Below, one piece after another: positions 53,167-63,547 of a DNA stretch of 64,000 nucleotides. The stretch spans positions 1 through 64,000 of the forward strand of contig NZ_JAPJDO010000002.1 in the NCBI RefSeq assembly GCF_026242045.1, given 5' to 3'. Numbering within the stretch: position 1 is the stretch's first letter; every line of letters begins with the position of its first letter. Source of the DNA: Mycobacterium pinniadriaticum (GTDB taxonomy: Bacteria > Actinomycetota > Actinomycetes > Mycobacteriales > Mycobacteriaceae). Both the position numbers and the translations under genes were made by a program. Under the pieces are notes generated by a model, which saw only the letters and a program-made list of their open reading frames with translations, ran no database searches and was not told where the DNA came from.

Positions 53167-56100
53167 CGCGCCACCTCCGGGCCGTCCAGCAGATCCGACA
53201 CCGCTGACACCAGCGCGGCCGGCGGACGCCAGCTGAACACACCCGTGGGATGACCGTCAGCCATCGGGGTGCTCGGGCCGCACATACCACGCACGAAGAG
53301 ATACAGCACCCCGCCAAGATGCCGGTCGGGGTCGTAGCCGCGTTGACGCCACCGCAGGAACCGATGCAGCACAACGCTATACAGCAGCGCCTGAAGGGGA
53401 TAGTCCGAATGCAGCATCGCCTCGGCCATCCTGGCGCGGTCGTAGTCGCCGGCAGACAGGGGTCGGTCGCCGTCACCGAGCCAATTCGTCTTGTAGTCGA
53501 CCACCAGGTAGCGGTGGCCTGGGCCGTCGGGTATCCGCAGGACCACGTCGACCGAACCGGACAGATATCCGCGCAACAACTGACCGGCCAGTGCGCCACC
53601 GGTGAGCCGGTCGGCGTACGGCGCCAGCGGATCATCGGGCGGAAGGTGCGTGTGCAGCAGCCGCCCGACGTCGGCGAGCCGGATCCGCGAGCTGTCGGTC
53701 GGCTGGTCACCGCCGGCCAGGGGGAATTCGAAGTCCATCTCGCACAGCCGGTCCCGCTGCCCGATGTGCCGCAAGGTGAGCCCGCCGGCCATCGGGCCCA
53801 GCGATGTGTCGTGCATAGGCACCAGCGCGGCGGCCAGCTCGGCAGCGGGAACATCGACCGGCCACCACACCGAGTGGCGTTCGATCTGGGTCTGCAGTTC
53901 CCCGGCGAGATCGCCGGCCAGTGGGTCGGCGGTCTCCAGGACCGCGTGCACCAGGCTGCCGAACTTCGCGCCGGTCGGCAGATCCGCCATCGGCGACGGC
54001 AGGTCCACCCCGGCCGGGGGCGTGCTCACCGCGATCTCGGCGACCTCGTCGTCGAGCTGGACGATCTCGGGCTCGCTACCGACACCGGTCGCCTCTGCGG
54101 CGCGGATCAGCCCCGAATAGGACGTCCGGCGCCATGCGGTGTCAATAGTGCGGTGGAAGTGCCTGACACCCACTCTTGCTCCTGGCTCAGGACTGGCCGG
54201 CTCGGGAGTCGGGGCGATGATCGACTCTTCGAGCACCGGCCCGCCCGCGCGCTCCCATACCCGCAGCAGCGCCACGGCGTCGGCATCCTCGATGCGTTCG
54301 GGATCGCAGCGGTCCGGCACGCCCGGCTGTCCCGGACGGCGGCCCCGCAGCAGCCGCGACAGTCCGCCGTTGGGCTCATCCCACGACGGCGCCCACCACG
54401 CAACCACCTGCGACTGGGCTCTGGTCATCGCTACATACGTCAGTCGGGTCTCCTCGCCCGCGGCTTCTCGCCTGCCCAGCCGTTGCGCGGTCGCCAGTTC
54501 GGTGCTCTCGTCGCCGCCGACATGTAGACAACGCCGGTCGTCGAGGTGGAACCGGACCAGATCCTCGTTGCGCACATAGCGATTGAAGGTGAAGGGCAGA
54601 TAGACGATCGGGAACTGCAGGCCCTTGCTGACCCAGACCGTCATGATCTGCACGGCCGCCGCATCGCTGTCCAGTCGGCGGTTGCGTTCCCGCGCGCCGC
54701 TTCGCTCGTCACGTTGAGTGCGCAGCCAGTCCCGTAATGCGGTGAGGCTCAGATGCTCCCGATGCGTCACGTCGTGCAGAAGCTGGGTGACGTGTGCCAG
54801 GTCGGTCATGTTGCGTTCGCCACCGGCCCACGACAACACTCGCCTACCCATGCCCGCCAGCTGAGCGGCCTCGAAGACCGCCGCCACGCCCGCCTCGCGG
54901 GCGTGGTCGGCCCACTGCCGCAGGGTGTCGCCGATCTGCTCGGTCAACGCGTCTCCGCCTTCGGCGAGATCTTCGGCCGTCTTCTGAAAGAACATCGTGG
55001 TCGCTGCCGCGCGTACCAGCCCGGGCCGGTGCAGCTGGTCGAACGCCTCGAGCAGGGTTAGCCAGTCGTCGGCGGCCCGGGACTTGAGCACGTCGGTGTC
55101 ACCGGTATAGACGACCGGTACCCCCGCCGCGGCCAGCGCGTCGAAGCAGGCGCGCGCATCGGCATGACTTTCGGTGATGACGGCGATCTGATGGGCCTGT
55201 AGGGGCTCTCCATCGAAGGTTGCCGCACTCGCCAGCAACCCCGCGATGTCGGCTGCCATGTCCGTGGCGATGTGCGGACGCAGGGAGTCCATCCGGATCG
55301 TGCGGGTTCCGCGCTGTCCGAACACTTCTCGGCTGACCACCCGCATCCGAAACGCGTCGTTGTGCGGTGCGCCCGACAGCCGGTGGCCGTGGTGGCGAGC
55401 GTTGACCGGCAGGACTTTGATGTCCGGGTCGCCGAGTTCGGCCCCGCCGAGCACAACCTGCAGGCGCTCCACCAATGCCGCGTCACTGCGCCAGTTGACT
55501 CCGAGGGTGCGACGCTGCCCCGCGGACTTGGCGGCATTCAGGTAGGTGAAGATGTCACCGCCGCGAAACGCGTAGATCGCCTGCTTGGGATCGCCGATCA
55601 GAATCAGCGTGGACTTGCCGCTGAAAGCTCGCTCGATGACCTGCCATTGCACCGGGTCGGTGTCCTGGAACTCATCGACCATCACCACCGACCACCGCTG
55701 GCGCATGCGCTTGGCGGCGGGCGAATCGGATGTTTCCAGGGCATCGGCCAACCGGCTGAGCAGATCGTCGTAGCTGAGGATGCCACTGCGGCGCTTGCGT
55801 CGTTCCAGCTCCGCCAGAACGTCATTGGCGAAGGAGACACGTATCGCCGGCGGCGAGCCCGGCGGAGGATCCAGCGGACGCAACTCGGTGCGCGGGTTGG
55901 CGACGACTTCACGTGCCAGCTTGAGGGCCTCTGTGCGGGTGATCGGCGGCCGTTCGCGGTCCTGACCGAAATGCCGCAGGTACAGGTCGTCGACGATCTC
56001 GCCGACCAGGTCGTCCAGGTTCTCTGCCAGTTTCATGTTGGTGTCGTTATCACCCGCGACGCCAAGGGATTTCAGCACGAGGTGACAGAACTGATGGGTG

Positions 56101-56462
56101 GTGGCGATCGTCGCCGCGTCGAAGCCGGCCAGTGCGTCGCGCAGCCGCTCCCGACGCTCGGCCGTTTCCGCCGGGTCGCCGGAGATCAGCGCGACCAGGA
56201 CGTCGTTGCCCCGGGCCAGACTGGGGTCGTCGAACGCGCGCAAGGCGTCCTGCAACGCGTGGCGCACTCGTTCCCGCAATTCCTGGGTGGCGGCGCGGCC
56301 AAAGGTGATCAGCAGCATCTGGTCAAGACTGGCCCGGCCTTCGGCGATGTAGCGGGTCACCAAGGCGGCAAGGGTGAAGGTCTTGCCGGTTCCGGCGCTG
56401 GCCTCCAGCACCGTTGTCGAGTACCCGGCGGGGAGGGGCTCCAGCAGGTCGAATTCGTGCAT
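53163..56462 (-). CDS. recB: Exodeoxyribonuclease V beta subunit RecB
   Basis: A 1099-aa SF1A helicase-nuclease: Walker A EASAGTGKTFTLAAL near residue 20, motif II VMVDEFQDTDPVQW, motif III GDPKQAIYAFRGGD, motif VI TYVAMTRAQSQ, and a C-terminal nuclease with SVDVVLRIPDG and LVVDYKTNW (Asp and Asp-Tyr-Lys). All catalytic elements look intact. ATG 56462 shares one base with the recC stop. Confidence 0.94.
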   Translation of the reverse strand: MHEFDLLEPLPAGYSTTVLEASAGTGKTFTLAALVTRYIAEGRASLDQMLLITFGRAATQELRERVRHALQDALRAFDDPSLARGNDVLVALISGDPAETAERRERLRDALAGFDAATIATTHQFCHLVLKSLGVAGDNDTNMKLAENLDDLVGEIVDDLYLRHFGQDRERPPITRTEALKLAREVVANPRTELRPLDPPPGSPPAIRVSFANDVLAELERRKRRSGILSYDDLLSRLADALETSDSPAAKRMRQRWSVVMVDEFQDTDPVQWQVIERAFSGKSTLILIGDPKQAIYAFRGGDIFTYLNAAKSAGQRRTLGVNWRSDAALVERLQVVLGGAELGDPDIKVLPVNARHHGHRLSGAPHNDAFRMRVVSREVFGQRGTRTIRMDSLRPHIATDMAADIAGLLASAATFDGEPLQAHQIAVITESHADARACFDALAAAGVPVVYTGDTDVLKSRAADDWLTLLEAFDQLHRPGLVRAAATTMFFQKTAEDLAEGGDALTEQIGDTLRQWADHAREAGVAAVFEAAQLAGMGRRVLSWAGGERNMTDLAHVTQLLHDVTHREHLSLTALRDWLRTQRDERSGARERNRRLDSDAAAVQIMTVWVSKGLQFPIVYLPFTFNRYVRNEDLVRFHLDDRRCLHVGGDESTELATAQRLGRREAAGEETRLTYVAMTRAQSQVVAWWAPSWDEPNGGLSRLLRGRRPGQPGVPDRCDPERIEDADAVALLRVWERAGGPVLEESIIAPTPEPASPEPGARVGVRHFHRTIDTAWRRTSYSGLIRAAEATGVGSEPEIVQLDDEVAEIAVSTPPAGVDLPSPMADLPTGAKFGSLVHAVLETADPLAGDLAGELQTQIERHSVWWPVDVPAAELAAALVPMHDTSLGPMAGGLTLRHIGQRDRLCEMDFEFPLAGGDQPTDSSRIRLADVGRLLHTHLPPDDPLAPYADRLTGGALAGQLLRGYLSGSVDVVLRIPDGPGHRYLVVDYKTNWLGDGDRPLSAGDYDRARMAEAMLHSDYPLQALLYSVVLHRFLRWRQRGYDPDRHLGGVLYLFVRGMCGPSTPMADGHPTGVFSWRPPAALVSAVSDLLDGPEVAR

Positions 56463-59400
56463 CAGGCGCCGTCTTCCGCCCGTAGCAGCGGTGCCCACAG
56501 GCGCGCCGCGTACGCGCCCAACCGCGTCGTCTCGCCGTCGGCCTCCTCACCCGGGCGCACCGGCGTCAGCAGCGGATCCAGGCCCGGATCACGGCCCCAA
56601 ACCCGTTCGATCGCGGGGTCGTCACGCTCGTAGCGCCACTTCGACCACGCTTCGCCGCGCGGATCCTGACCACTGATCCGCGCCACCGCCCACGCATGAG
56701 ATGTCTTGATGGGCAGTGGAATCGGCTCTCGGCGGCCAGCGTCGTAAATTGCCACCAGCTCGCGCAGGACGACGACCGGATCCTCCTGCGGCGTCCCCAG
56801 CATACGTTCGATAACCCCGGTCCGGCGCCGCTGCCGGCCGATGCACACCGCCGACCACCGTCCGGGCGCCGCTGCCGTCAAGGCCAGCATCGGGATCCAG
56901 GCGCGCAACAGATGCTGGGCATCGAGCTTGGAGAACGTCACCTCGAGCAGTCGCGTGCCGAACACCTCGGGCACGGTTCCGGTGAGACGACGGCCCCCAC
57001 CGAGGTCGATGTCGACGTCGTAGGCCTGCGGAGCCCCGCTTCGGTGGGCCAGTGCGGCCCTGGCTAATTCGACGGCCTGGTCTCGCAGTTCGCCGGCCGT
57101 CCGCCAGCCGAGACGGCCCGGCGGGAGTGAACCCCGGCGCCATTCCGCCTGGCCGGCCCGCTCGGGATCCATACCCGCCAGCATGTCGGTGAGCAGCCGC
57201 TGGCCCACCGTCCATTGCTGCAGGTTGTCGATCTCGACCGGCATCGCATCCTCGACACCGTCGACCTCCCACGGCAACGTCACGTCGAGTGCGGTGAAGA
57301 AACCCTTCACCGGATTGGCGAAGAATTTCAGCAGATCGGTGAGCGTCACATCGTCGGGCGCGGGGGCCGCCAGTGGCCGGGCCAGCAAGTCGGGCTGTTC
57401 GGGCCGCTGGCCGCGGACGATCGACGCTGCGGCGAGCACACTGTTGTCGAACGTGAACGGCTCGCCGGGCACCCCGAGGGCGCCGGGCGTCACGTTGCGA
57501 ATGTCGAAGGGCTGCAACGGATGGCGGACAAGGATGCGCTCACGGACCGGTTCGCCGGTGGTCCGGTCGAGTGCGTCGAGTAGCTCGGCCAGCGGAACGG
57601 CGGGCGGACGGGGATGCCCGGAGTACTCGTTGGCGCCGGTGTAGGTGATGACGAGTTTGTCGCTCGCCGCGCAGATCGCGTCCAGCAGCAGCTGACGATC
57701 TTCGGAACGGACGTCGCGCTCACCGGTCATCGGATCTCGGGCCAGCGCGTCATCACCGTCGACCACGCCGATTCTCGGGAACACGGTGTCGTCCAGCCCG
57801 ACCAGACACACCACCCGGTGTGGCACCGAGCGCATCGGGACCATGGTGCATACCGTCAGCGTTCCGGTGCGGAAGTTCGCCCGCGTCGGCCGGCCGGACA
57901 GGTGGCGGTCCAGCAGGGCGGTGATATCCGGCAAGCGCATACCGGTGCCGGCATGCGGCCCGGCGGTTGTCAGCACGTCACCGAATTCACGCTGCAACTG
58001 GCTGATCTGCCAGCCCTCGTCACCGGTGGTCAGTGTCAGCACGGCCACGCCGTCCTGTAGTGCGGCCAGCCAATCCGCCAACGGTCGGACACCCCGCAGC
58101 GACTCGACGGCGTGTTGCAGCCGTGCGACATATTCTGCGAGCCGGCCCGCCAACTCCACGCTGTTGCTGCCGACGTCGTCGAGTGGCAGCGTGACGCCGA
58201 GCCAGTCCTTCGAATCGTCGGACATGGCGACCCCGGCCAGCACCCTGTCGAGCCCGAAGCGCCAGGTGTTCTGGATGAAGGGGATTCCGAATGGGGCGCG
58301 GTGCTCCTGGTCGAAGCCCCACCGGATGTTGGCCTGCTGTACCCAGCGGGTGATCGTCTCCAGATCGTCGTCGGTGAAGGCGAAACGCGCCCGCACAGGG
58401 TGTAGGTGAGCGAAGTCCAGCACCTCGGTGGCGGTGACCCTGCTGCCGGCCAGGGTCAGGAGTTTGGCGGCAACGACCAGCAGCGGGTTGGTTTGGATCA
58501 GCGCGCGGTCGGCCAGCCGTACCCGCAGCTGGTGGGCGGGATGTGCGCCGTGCACGATGTCGCCGAGGCCGAAGTCCGCGACGATCAGCGGCGCGTAGGT
58601 CTCGATGTCCGGGCACATCACCAGGATGTCGCGGGGCTCCAGCGTCGCGTCGTCGGCCAGGAGGCCGAGCAGCACCTCCCGCAGCACGTCAACCTGGCGG
58701 GCGGGCCCGTGACAGCTGTGCACCTGCACCGAGCGGTCCTCGGGCGCAACCGAACGACCCTGCGGCCGTATGGCATTGGCGGAGATATCGGATTGGAGGA
58801 ATCCCAGCAGCGTGTCTGGGGCCCGCTCGGAGGCAAGGAATTCGTCGGTGGCCGCGGCGGGCAGGCTTCGTTGCAGTTCGCGCACATCGCGTCCCAGCGT
58901 GGCCAGAAGCGGGTGGGCAGCGAGTCGATGGCTGGTGTCCTCGCTGCGGGCGACCGCACCATGTAGGCCGGCCAGCGCCGACCACAACTCGGCGCTGGGA
59001 TGCGGCAGCCACAGATGCACATCATGGTGTTCGGCCAGCGCGTCGATGAGCTCGACGTCGGTGCTCGGCAATCGGGTGTGCCCGAACAGCGATAGTCGGG
59101 CCGGCAGATCGGTTCCCGATGTTCGCAGCAGCGCAACGGTTTTCGCATGCCGAATTGACGGTGGTTCGGCGCCCACCCTCTCGACCAGGGCGCGCCACAG
59201 CGGTGGCTGCCAGCGCAGGTCGGTATCCAGGCCGCTGGGGTCATCGCCAAGCCAGTCGACGAGCAGTTGCGGGCGCTGCCGGGCGTAGGAGGCGAACAGT
59301 CCGGCCAGCCGGCGTGCGACCGCGTAGCGCCTGCCTTGACGTAACTCCTTTTCCTCTCCCGACTCGAAGTGGCCGAGGTGGGTGGCCAGTGTGCGGCACC

Positions 59401-59725
59401 ACGGCTCGTCGAGACTGGCGTCGACGACCTCGAGCAGCGGCCAGGTCATCGCGTCGGCCGACCACGGGTCGGCCTCGGCGGTTCCGGCGATCTCGCCGAT
59501 CAGCGACGCCGGCGACCGGAATGACACACCCGCGCAGACCCCGCCACCCGAGTCGGTGCCTCCGAGGATGTGTGAGAGCCGCTGACTGAGCCAGCGTTCG
59601 ACCCCGCGTGCTGGCACCACGACGAGTTCTTCGGCGAACGGGTCGGACTGCGGGGTGGCCAGCAGCGTGCCGAGCCCGTCAGCGAGCAGGTCGGTCCGCT
59701 CGGCGCGGTGCAGGTGCAAAGCCAT
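56462..59725 (-). CDS. recC: Exodeoxyribonuclease V gamma subunit RecC
   Basis: A 1087-aa RecC. The N-terminus (MALHLHRAERTDLLADGL, VVVPARGVERWLSQRLSHIL) matches actinobacterial RecC; later VQVHSCHGPARQVDVLREV and VCLVGLDDTVFPR are in place. RecC is an inactivated helicase fold that holds the complex and scans for recombination signals. ATG 59725 or 59731 starts the gene; the frame to 59905 overlaps the divergent acyltransferase. It is the first gene of the operon. Confidence 0.93.
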   Translation of the reverse strand: MALHLHRAERTDLLADGLGTLLATPQSDPFAEELVVVPARGVERWLSQRLSHILGGTDSGGGVCAGVSFRSPASLIGEIAGTAEADPWSADAMTWPLLEVVDASLDEPWCRTLATHLGHFESGEEKELRQGRRYAVARRLAGLFASYARQRPQLLVDWLGDDPSGLDTDLRWQPPLWRALVERVGAEPPSIRHAKTVALLRTSGTDLPARLSLFGHTRLPSTDVELIDALAEHHDVHLWLPHPSAELWSALAGLHGAVARSEDTSHRLAAHPLLATLGRDVRELQRSLPAAATDEFLASERAPDTLLGFLQSDISANAIRPQGRSVAPEDRSVQVHSCHGPARQVDVLREVLLGLLADDATLEPRDILVMCPDIETYAPLIVADFGLGDIVHGAHPAHQLRVRLADRALIQTNPLLVVAAKLLTLAGSRVTATEVLDFAHLHPVRARFAFTDDDLETITRWVQQANIRWGFDQEHRAPFGIPFIQNTWRFGLDRVLAGVAMSDDSKDWLGVTLPLDDVGSNSVELAGRLAEYVARLQHAVESLRGVRPLADWLAALQDGVAVLTLTTGDEGWQISQLQREFGDVLTTAGPHAGTGMRLPDITALLDRHLSGRPTRANFRTGTLTVCTMVPMRSVPHRVVCLVGLDDTVFPRIGVVDGDDALARDPMTGERDVRSEDRQLLLDAICAASDKLVITYTGANEYSGHPRPPAVPLAELLDALDRTTGEPVRERILVRHPLQPFDIRNVTPGALGVPGEPFTFDNSVLAAASIVRGQRPEQPDLLARPLAAPAPDDVTLTDLLKFFANPVKGFFTALDVTLPWEVDGVEDAMPVEIDNLQQWTVGQRLLTDMLAGMDPERAGQAEWRRGSLPPGRLGWRTAGELRDQAVELARAALAHRSGAPQAYDVDIDLGGGRRLTGTVPEVFGTRLLEVTFSKLDAQHLLRAWIPMLALTAAAPGRWSAVCIGRQRRRTGVIERMLGTPQEDPVVVLRELVAIYDAGRREPIPLPIKTSHAWAVARISGQDPRGEAWSKWRYERDDPAIERVWGRDPGLDPLLTPVRPGEEADGETTRLGAYAARLWAPLLRAEDGA

Positions 59726-59811
59726 CGGCATAACCGTAGACCGGCGGCAGCCACCCTCAGATGCCGACGCGGCGCGCTTGTGGACATTCGGCCCTGGGCC
59801 CAGAACGATGA

Positions 59812-61176
59812 ATGCGGTTCGATCGGTGGATGGACGACAGCTCGTGTCCGGCAGGTGCCCCGACCGTCGATCGGGCCAGCGCTGCCGACCTGGCTTTTCT
59901 GGCAATGGATTCCGGTCCGATCGCCGAGCAGACAGGGGTCATCCTGCGACTCGCTGACGCCGCCGAAGTCGACCTTTCAGAGGTCAGGCGACTCATCGGC
60001 GAGCGGATCGCAGCCGTGCCGCGACTACGCCAACGGCTGACCGCCGTTCCACTGGGCTGCGGCCGTCCGATCTGGCTCGACGACGCCGGATTCGATATCG
60101 CCAACCATGTCCGTGCGATTCGGTGCCGAGAACCCGGTGACGAACGTGCACTCTTGGATACCGCCGCGGACCTGATCACCTCGCCGCTTCCCCGACATGT
60201 CCCACTGTGGTCAGCGGTGCTGGTCACCGAGCTGGCGGGCGGCGAGACGGCGTTGGTTGTCGTGCTGCACCACGCCTTGGCAGACGGCGTCGGAGGTCTC
60301 GGCCTGCTGGCCCACCTCGTCGACCGCACCCCGGACTCGGACTCGGCGGACGTCGCGTTCCCGCTACCACGACCCGCCATTCGGTCACTGGCGGCCGACG
60401 CCATCCGCGACAAGTGGCGTGCTGTTCGCCGGTGCGGCGAAACGGTGCGCTGGCTGCGAAGTTCGGTGACGGCAGCCGGGGGCCTTCGGCCTTCACCGGC
60501 CGCTCGATGCGCACTATTGCAGCCGACCGGAAACCGCGTTCGGTTGGACGTCGTCTCGGTAGACCACGTCGTGCTGCGTGCAGCCGCGCACCGACACGGT
60601 GCCACTGTCAACGACGCGCTGCTGGTCGCGATATCGGCCGCGCTCCGGACGACCCTGCTGGACAGGGGCGAATCGTTGGGCAGCTTCGTGGTGGCAGTAC
60701 CCGTGTCGATCCGTGCCGCGGATTCGCCGGCGTTCGGCAACATGGTGACACCGGCTCTCGTCACAGTTCCCGCGGTCGGTGACATCGCCGATCGGCTACA
60801 TCGCGTCAGTCGCGCCACGAGCTCACTCGAGGTCACCGCTCCGCCGCTGATCGCGCTGCTGGGACCAATCTTTCGGCGGTTCGCCGCATGGGGCGGATAT
60901 CGGTGGTACATGCGCCGTCAACGACGGTTGCACAGCCTCGTCAGCTATCTTCGCGGTCCGGCCGACCAAGCGCGGTTCAGTGGTCACCCGATCACAGCCG
61001 CCATCCCGGTGGCCGTCGGGGCGATGGGCAACGTGACCATCTTCTTCGAAGCGCTGTCGTATGCAGGCACGCTGACCATCACAGCCATCACCGACCCCGA
61101 CCACTTTCCCGCTCCGGAGCGCTTGGCCGCTGCGCTGCGGGACGAGCTGCAACTGGTGATGTCCTCGGCCCGGTGA
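59812..61176 (+). CDS. WS/DGAT wax ester synthase/acyl-CoA:diacylglycerol acyltransferase
   Basis: A 454-aa acyltransferase with the catalytic HHALADG (153-159, HHxxxDG), PLWSAVLV upstream, and the C-terminal region GNMVTPALVTVP and GNVTIFFEALSYAGTLTITAITD typical of the Tgs family. It makes triacylglycerol or wax esters from acyl-CoA. It is divergent from recC with an 86-bp gap. An in-frame ATG at residue 7 is an alternative start. Confidence 0.86.
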   Translation: MRFDRWMDDSSCPAGAPTVDRASAADLAFLAMDSGPIAEQTGVILRLADAAEVDLSEVRRLIGERIAAVPRLRQRLTAVPLGCGRPIWLDDAGFDIANHVRAIRCREPGDERALLDTAADLITSPLPRHVPLWSAVLVTELAGGETALVVVLHHALADGVGGLGLLAHLVDRTPDSDSADVAFPLPRPAIRSLAADAIRDKWRAVRRCGETVRWLRSSVTAAGGLRPSPAARCALLQPTGNRVRLDVVSVDHVVLRAAAHRHGATVNDALLVAISAALRTTLLDRGESLGSFVVAVPVSIRAADSPAFGNMVTPALVTVPAVGDIADRLHRVSRATSSLEVTAPPLIALLGPIFRRFAAWGGYRWYMRRQRRLHSLVSYLRGPADQARFSGHPITAAIPVAVGAMGNVTIFFEALSYAGTLTITAITDPDHFPAPERLAAALRDELQLVMSSAR

Positions 61177-61204
61177 CGTCGGATTGCAGCGAAAACCGGA
61201 CTAC

Positions 61205-61900
61205 TCAACAGGATCGCCCGCGATGGGCGTCGGGATAGTGCGGCGGCAGCTGGGCAACCCTGGCCGGGCCTCGCAGCACCGCCGCGACGTGCATCGCGAC
61301 ATGGCTGATCACTGCGGCCAACGGATTGCCCGAGATCACGAATCCGAGTGTCATCGCGGTGTTCCCGACGACGGGACCCAACAGCCCGCCGTGGCGGTAT
61401 TCGGGATAGCCCAGATGATAGGCGACCGTAACCACCAGGCTTGCGCACAACGCGAGGACTGCGACCGCGCCCTTGCCGATCCATGAGGTGGTCCAACCTG
61501 CGGTGCCGACGGCTTGCCAGGTCGCCAAGACGGGCAGCACCGAGAGCAGTAGCGCATCGACCGTTCCGTAAACCACCCCGGACCAGAACACGTCCAAAGC
61601 CAATGGCACGCCCCGCCGCCTCGGTGAAACCGGTTGCGAAAGAACGTTGCCGACGGTGAATCCCGCAAGCAACACGCCAACACCCACGCCCCACATCCAG
61701 TTGTGCGCAAGTAGCTCGCGCGGTTCCAGGCGGTTCCACCGCACGAAGACGATGAGAAACAGGCTCGTGGAAATGATGTACGGGACGAGATAGGCGCTAC
61801 GCCGAAGGCGCAGCACACCGACGAAGAGGGCTGGGACCGAAAACCCGACCATCGCCGCTGCAGCTATCCACGCGGCGAGGACATACGAAGTCCGATCCAC
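61205..61900 (-). CDS. Multi-pass membrane protein of unknown function
   Basis: A 231-aa protein with about seven hydrophobic helices. The C-terminal segment EYRHGGLLGPVVGNTAMTL and SHVAMHVAAVLRGP contains spaced His/Glu that faintly recall CAAX-type membrane proteins, but the diagnostic EExxxR is absent. It sits convergent to the acyltransferase gene and divergent from the fusion gene. Confidence 0.7.
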   Translation of the reverse strand: MDRTSYVLAAWIAAAAMVGFSVPALFVGVLRLRRSAYLVPYIISTSLFLIVFVRWNRLEPRELLAHNWMWGVGVGVLLAGFTVGNVLSQPVSPRRRGVPLALDVFWSGVVYGTVDALLLSVLPVLATWQAVGTAGWTTSWIGKGAVAVLALCASLVVTVAYHLGYPEYRHGGLLGPVVGNTAMTLGFVISGNPLAAVISHVAMHVAAVLRGPARVAQLPPHYPDAHRGRSC

Positions 61901-62033
61901 ATTGCCTCCCTCCGCCCCTACCGTAGTCCGACTGCAGGTGACTCGGGTTGCGACCGCGGGGACCTACGACCCTGTTCTCACACCGCGCCCCGGTCACACA
62001 CTCGTTGACATCGCCGACGAAGGGATGCCGGGT

Positions 62034-63353
62034 ATGACGCGGGCCAGGCCACCGGCCGAGTATGTCGAAATCGCTGACGGCGTATGGGGGCTCACCGTCG
62101 GTCAGGGCATGTTGTCGTCGAACGTCTACTTCATCCGAGATGATTCCCGGTGGGCCGTGGTCGACGCCGGCTGGCCCGGCCAGCAGGACACCATCGCCGC
62201 GGCGGCAGATGATCTGTTCGGACCGGATGCTCGGCCCGCCGCGATCCTGCTGACCCACCTGCACGCCGATCACGCCGGATCGACCCGCGAGCTGGCGCGG
62301 CGCTGGAACGTGCCGGTGTTGGTGCATCCCGACGAGCTGCCGATGGCTCCGGGCAAGTACCTCCCTCGGTACTCGAATCCCTTGGACCGGTGGCTGATCG
62401 GCCCACTTGTGCGTCTGCTGCCCGCCCGGCTTTACGCCAGGGTCGACGTCGGCGATCTCAGCGCGGTGGTCGAATCTCTCGATCCCGCTGCAGCCCCGGC
62501 CGGTCTGGCGCAGTGGGCGGTGGTGCCGACGCCCGGACACACCCCTGGCCATGTGGCCTATCACCGCCCATCCGACGGTGTCGTGCTCACCGGTGACGCC
62601 GTGCTGACCATCGCGGTGAATTCGATCACCGGAATGATGCGGCACCGGGCCGAGCTGAACGGGCCGCCGCGGTACACGACCTGGAACTCGACGCTGGCGG
62701 CGCGGTCGATCGACCGGCTGGCGGCGCTGGAACCGACAGTGATCGCTCCGGGTCACGGGCGCCCGTGGACCGTCGACACCGCCGCCGCGTTGCGGGCATT
62801 CGCGCAACGGATCGGCACCCCACCCACCCGGCGGTTCGCGGGCCTGATCGGGCCGGTCGACTACACCGCACCGGTGCGATACCGACCGGGCCCGGTGTTG
62901 TACCGGAAGCTGCAGCCGGTGGGCTGGCTACTCACGGCGTTGGGGCTGAGTCCGCGCTATGCGGTCGTGCTCGAGGTACCCGGCCGGCAGACCGGGGTCA
63001 TCCACCGGACCAATCTGGTGCGCGTCTCCCGCGACGGTGCCGACTATCTGGTCTCGCTCGCCGGCGAGTCCGAGTGGGTCCGCAACGTACGCGCCGCGAA
63101 CGGGCAGGTGGTGGTTGGCGGGCGGATCCGACGGGCCGCCACGCTGGCGGAAGTCCCCGACGCGGACCGGCCGGAGATCATCCGGGCCTACCTGTCCAGA
63201 GCCGGCCGCACGGGCCGATCGTGGGGTTCCCACGCCGAAGCTCGGCACTACTTCGGGGTAGCCGCCGAGCCGGGACCGGACGAACTCCGCCGGGCTGCTC
63301 GGCGATATCCGGTCTTCGAAATCCACTACCGCGGTCAACATCGCGAACCCTGA
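62034..63353 (+). CDS. Metallo-beta-lactamase/deazaflavin nitroreductase-like fusion
   Basis: A 439-aa two-domain protein. Residues about 10-260 are a metallo-beta-lactamase hydrolase with THLHADHAG (HxHxDH at 75-80), TPGHTPGHV and LTGDAV, complete for two metals. Residues about 300-439 match the F420-dependent nitroreductase (Ddn/DUF385) fold: LGLSPRYAVVLEVPGRQTG, HRTNLVRVSRDGADYLV, SEWVRNVRAANGQVVVGG and RPEIIRAYL. Both modules look intact and no stop separates them. ATG 62034 has AAGGG 9 nt upstream; an ATG at 61902 would add 44 residues. Function is unknown. Confidence 0.82.
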   Translation: MTRARPPAEYVEIADGVWGLTVGQGMLSSNVYFIRDDSRWAVVDAGWPGQQDTIAAAADDLFGPDARPAAILLTHLHADHAGSTRELARRWNVPVLVHPDELPMAPGKYLPRYSNPLDRWLIGPLVRLLPARLYARVDVGDLSAVVESLDPAAAPAGLAQWAVVPTPGHTPGHVAYHRPSDGVVLTGDAVLTIAVNSITGMMRHRAELNGPPRYTTWNSTLAARSIDRLAALEPTVIAPGHGRPWTVDTAAALRAFAQRIGTPPTRRFAGLIGPVDYTAPVRYRPGPVLYRKLQPVGWLLTALGLSPRYAVVLEVPGRQTGVIHRTNLVRVSRDGADYLVSLAGESEWVRNVRAANGQVVVGGRIRRAATLAEVPDADRPEIIRAYLSRAGRTGRSWGSHAEARHYFGVAAEPGPDELRRAARRYPVFEIHYRGQHREP

Positions 63354-63412
63354 CGGCGGTCGCGCTCGACCACGTCGGCGATTGTCGAACCCGTAGACAC
63401 CCTCGTCCGCAT

Positions 63413-63476
63413 TGTCCAACAGCTGGACAGCAACTCCACGAATTTTGGTGCAGCAAACGAAGATTCACCGAATCTT
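63413..63476. promoter_or_regulatory. Two short inverted repeats upstream of the exported-protein gene
   Basis: TGTCCA-acagc-TGGACA (63413-63429) and AAGATTC-acc-GAATCTT (63460-63476, followed by TT) lie in the 194-bp gap before the last gene. They may be operators; the second could also be a weak terminator or attenuator for the fusion gene upstream. Confidence 0.35.
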
Positions 63477-63547
63477 TTCCCGAAATGCTCGACTTCGGGC
63501 GGCGCGTCAGCAAAGCTGTGCTATCCGCGTCTAGGAAGGGCAGAGCA

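Noticed and set aside
55272..56633. A 453-codon rightward open frame
   Set aside because: It lies opposite recB and the end of recC and has no domain signal.
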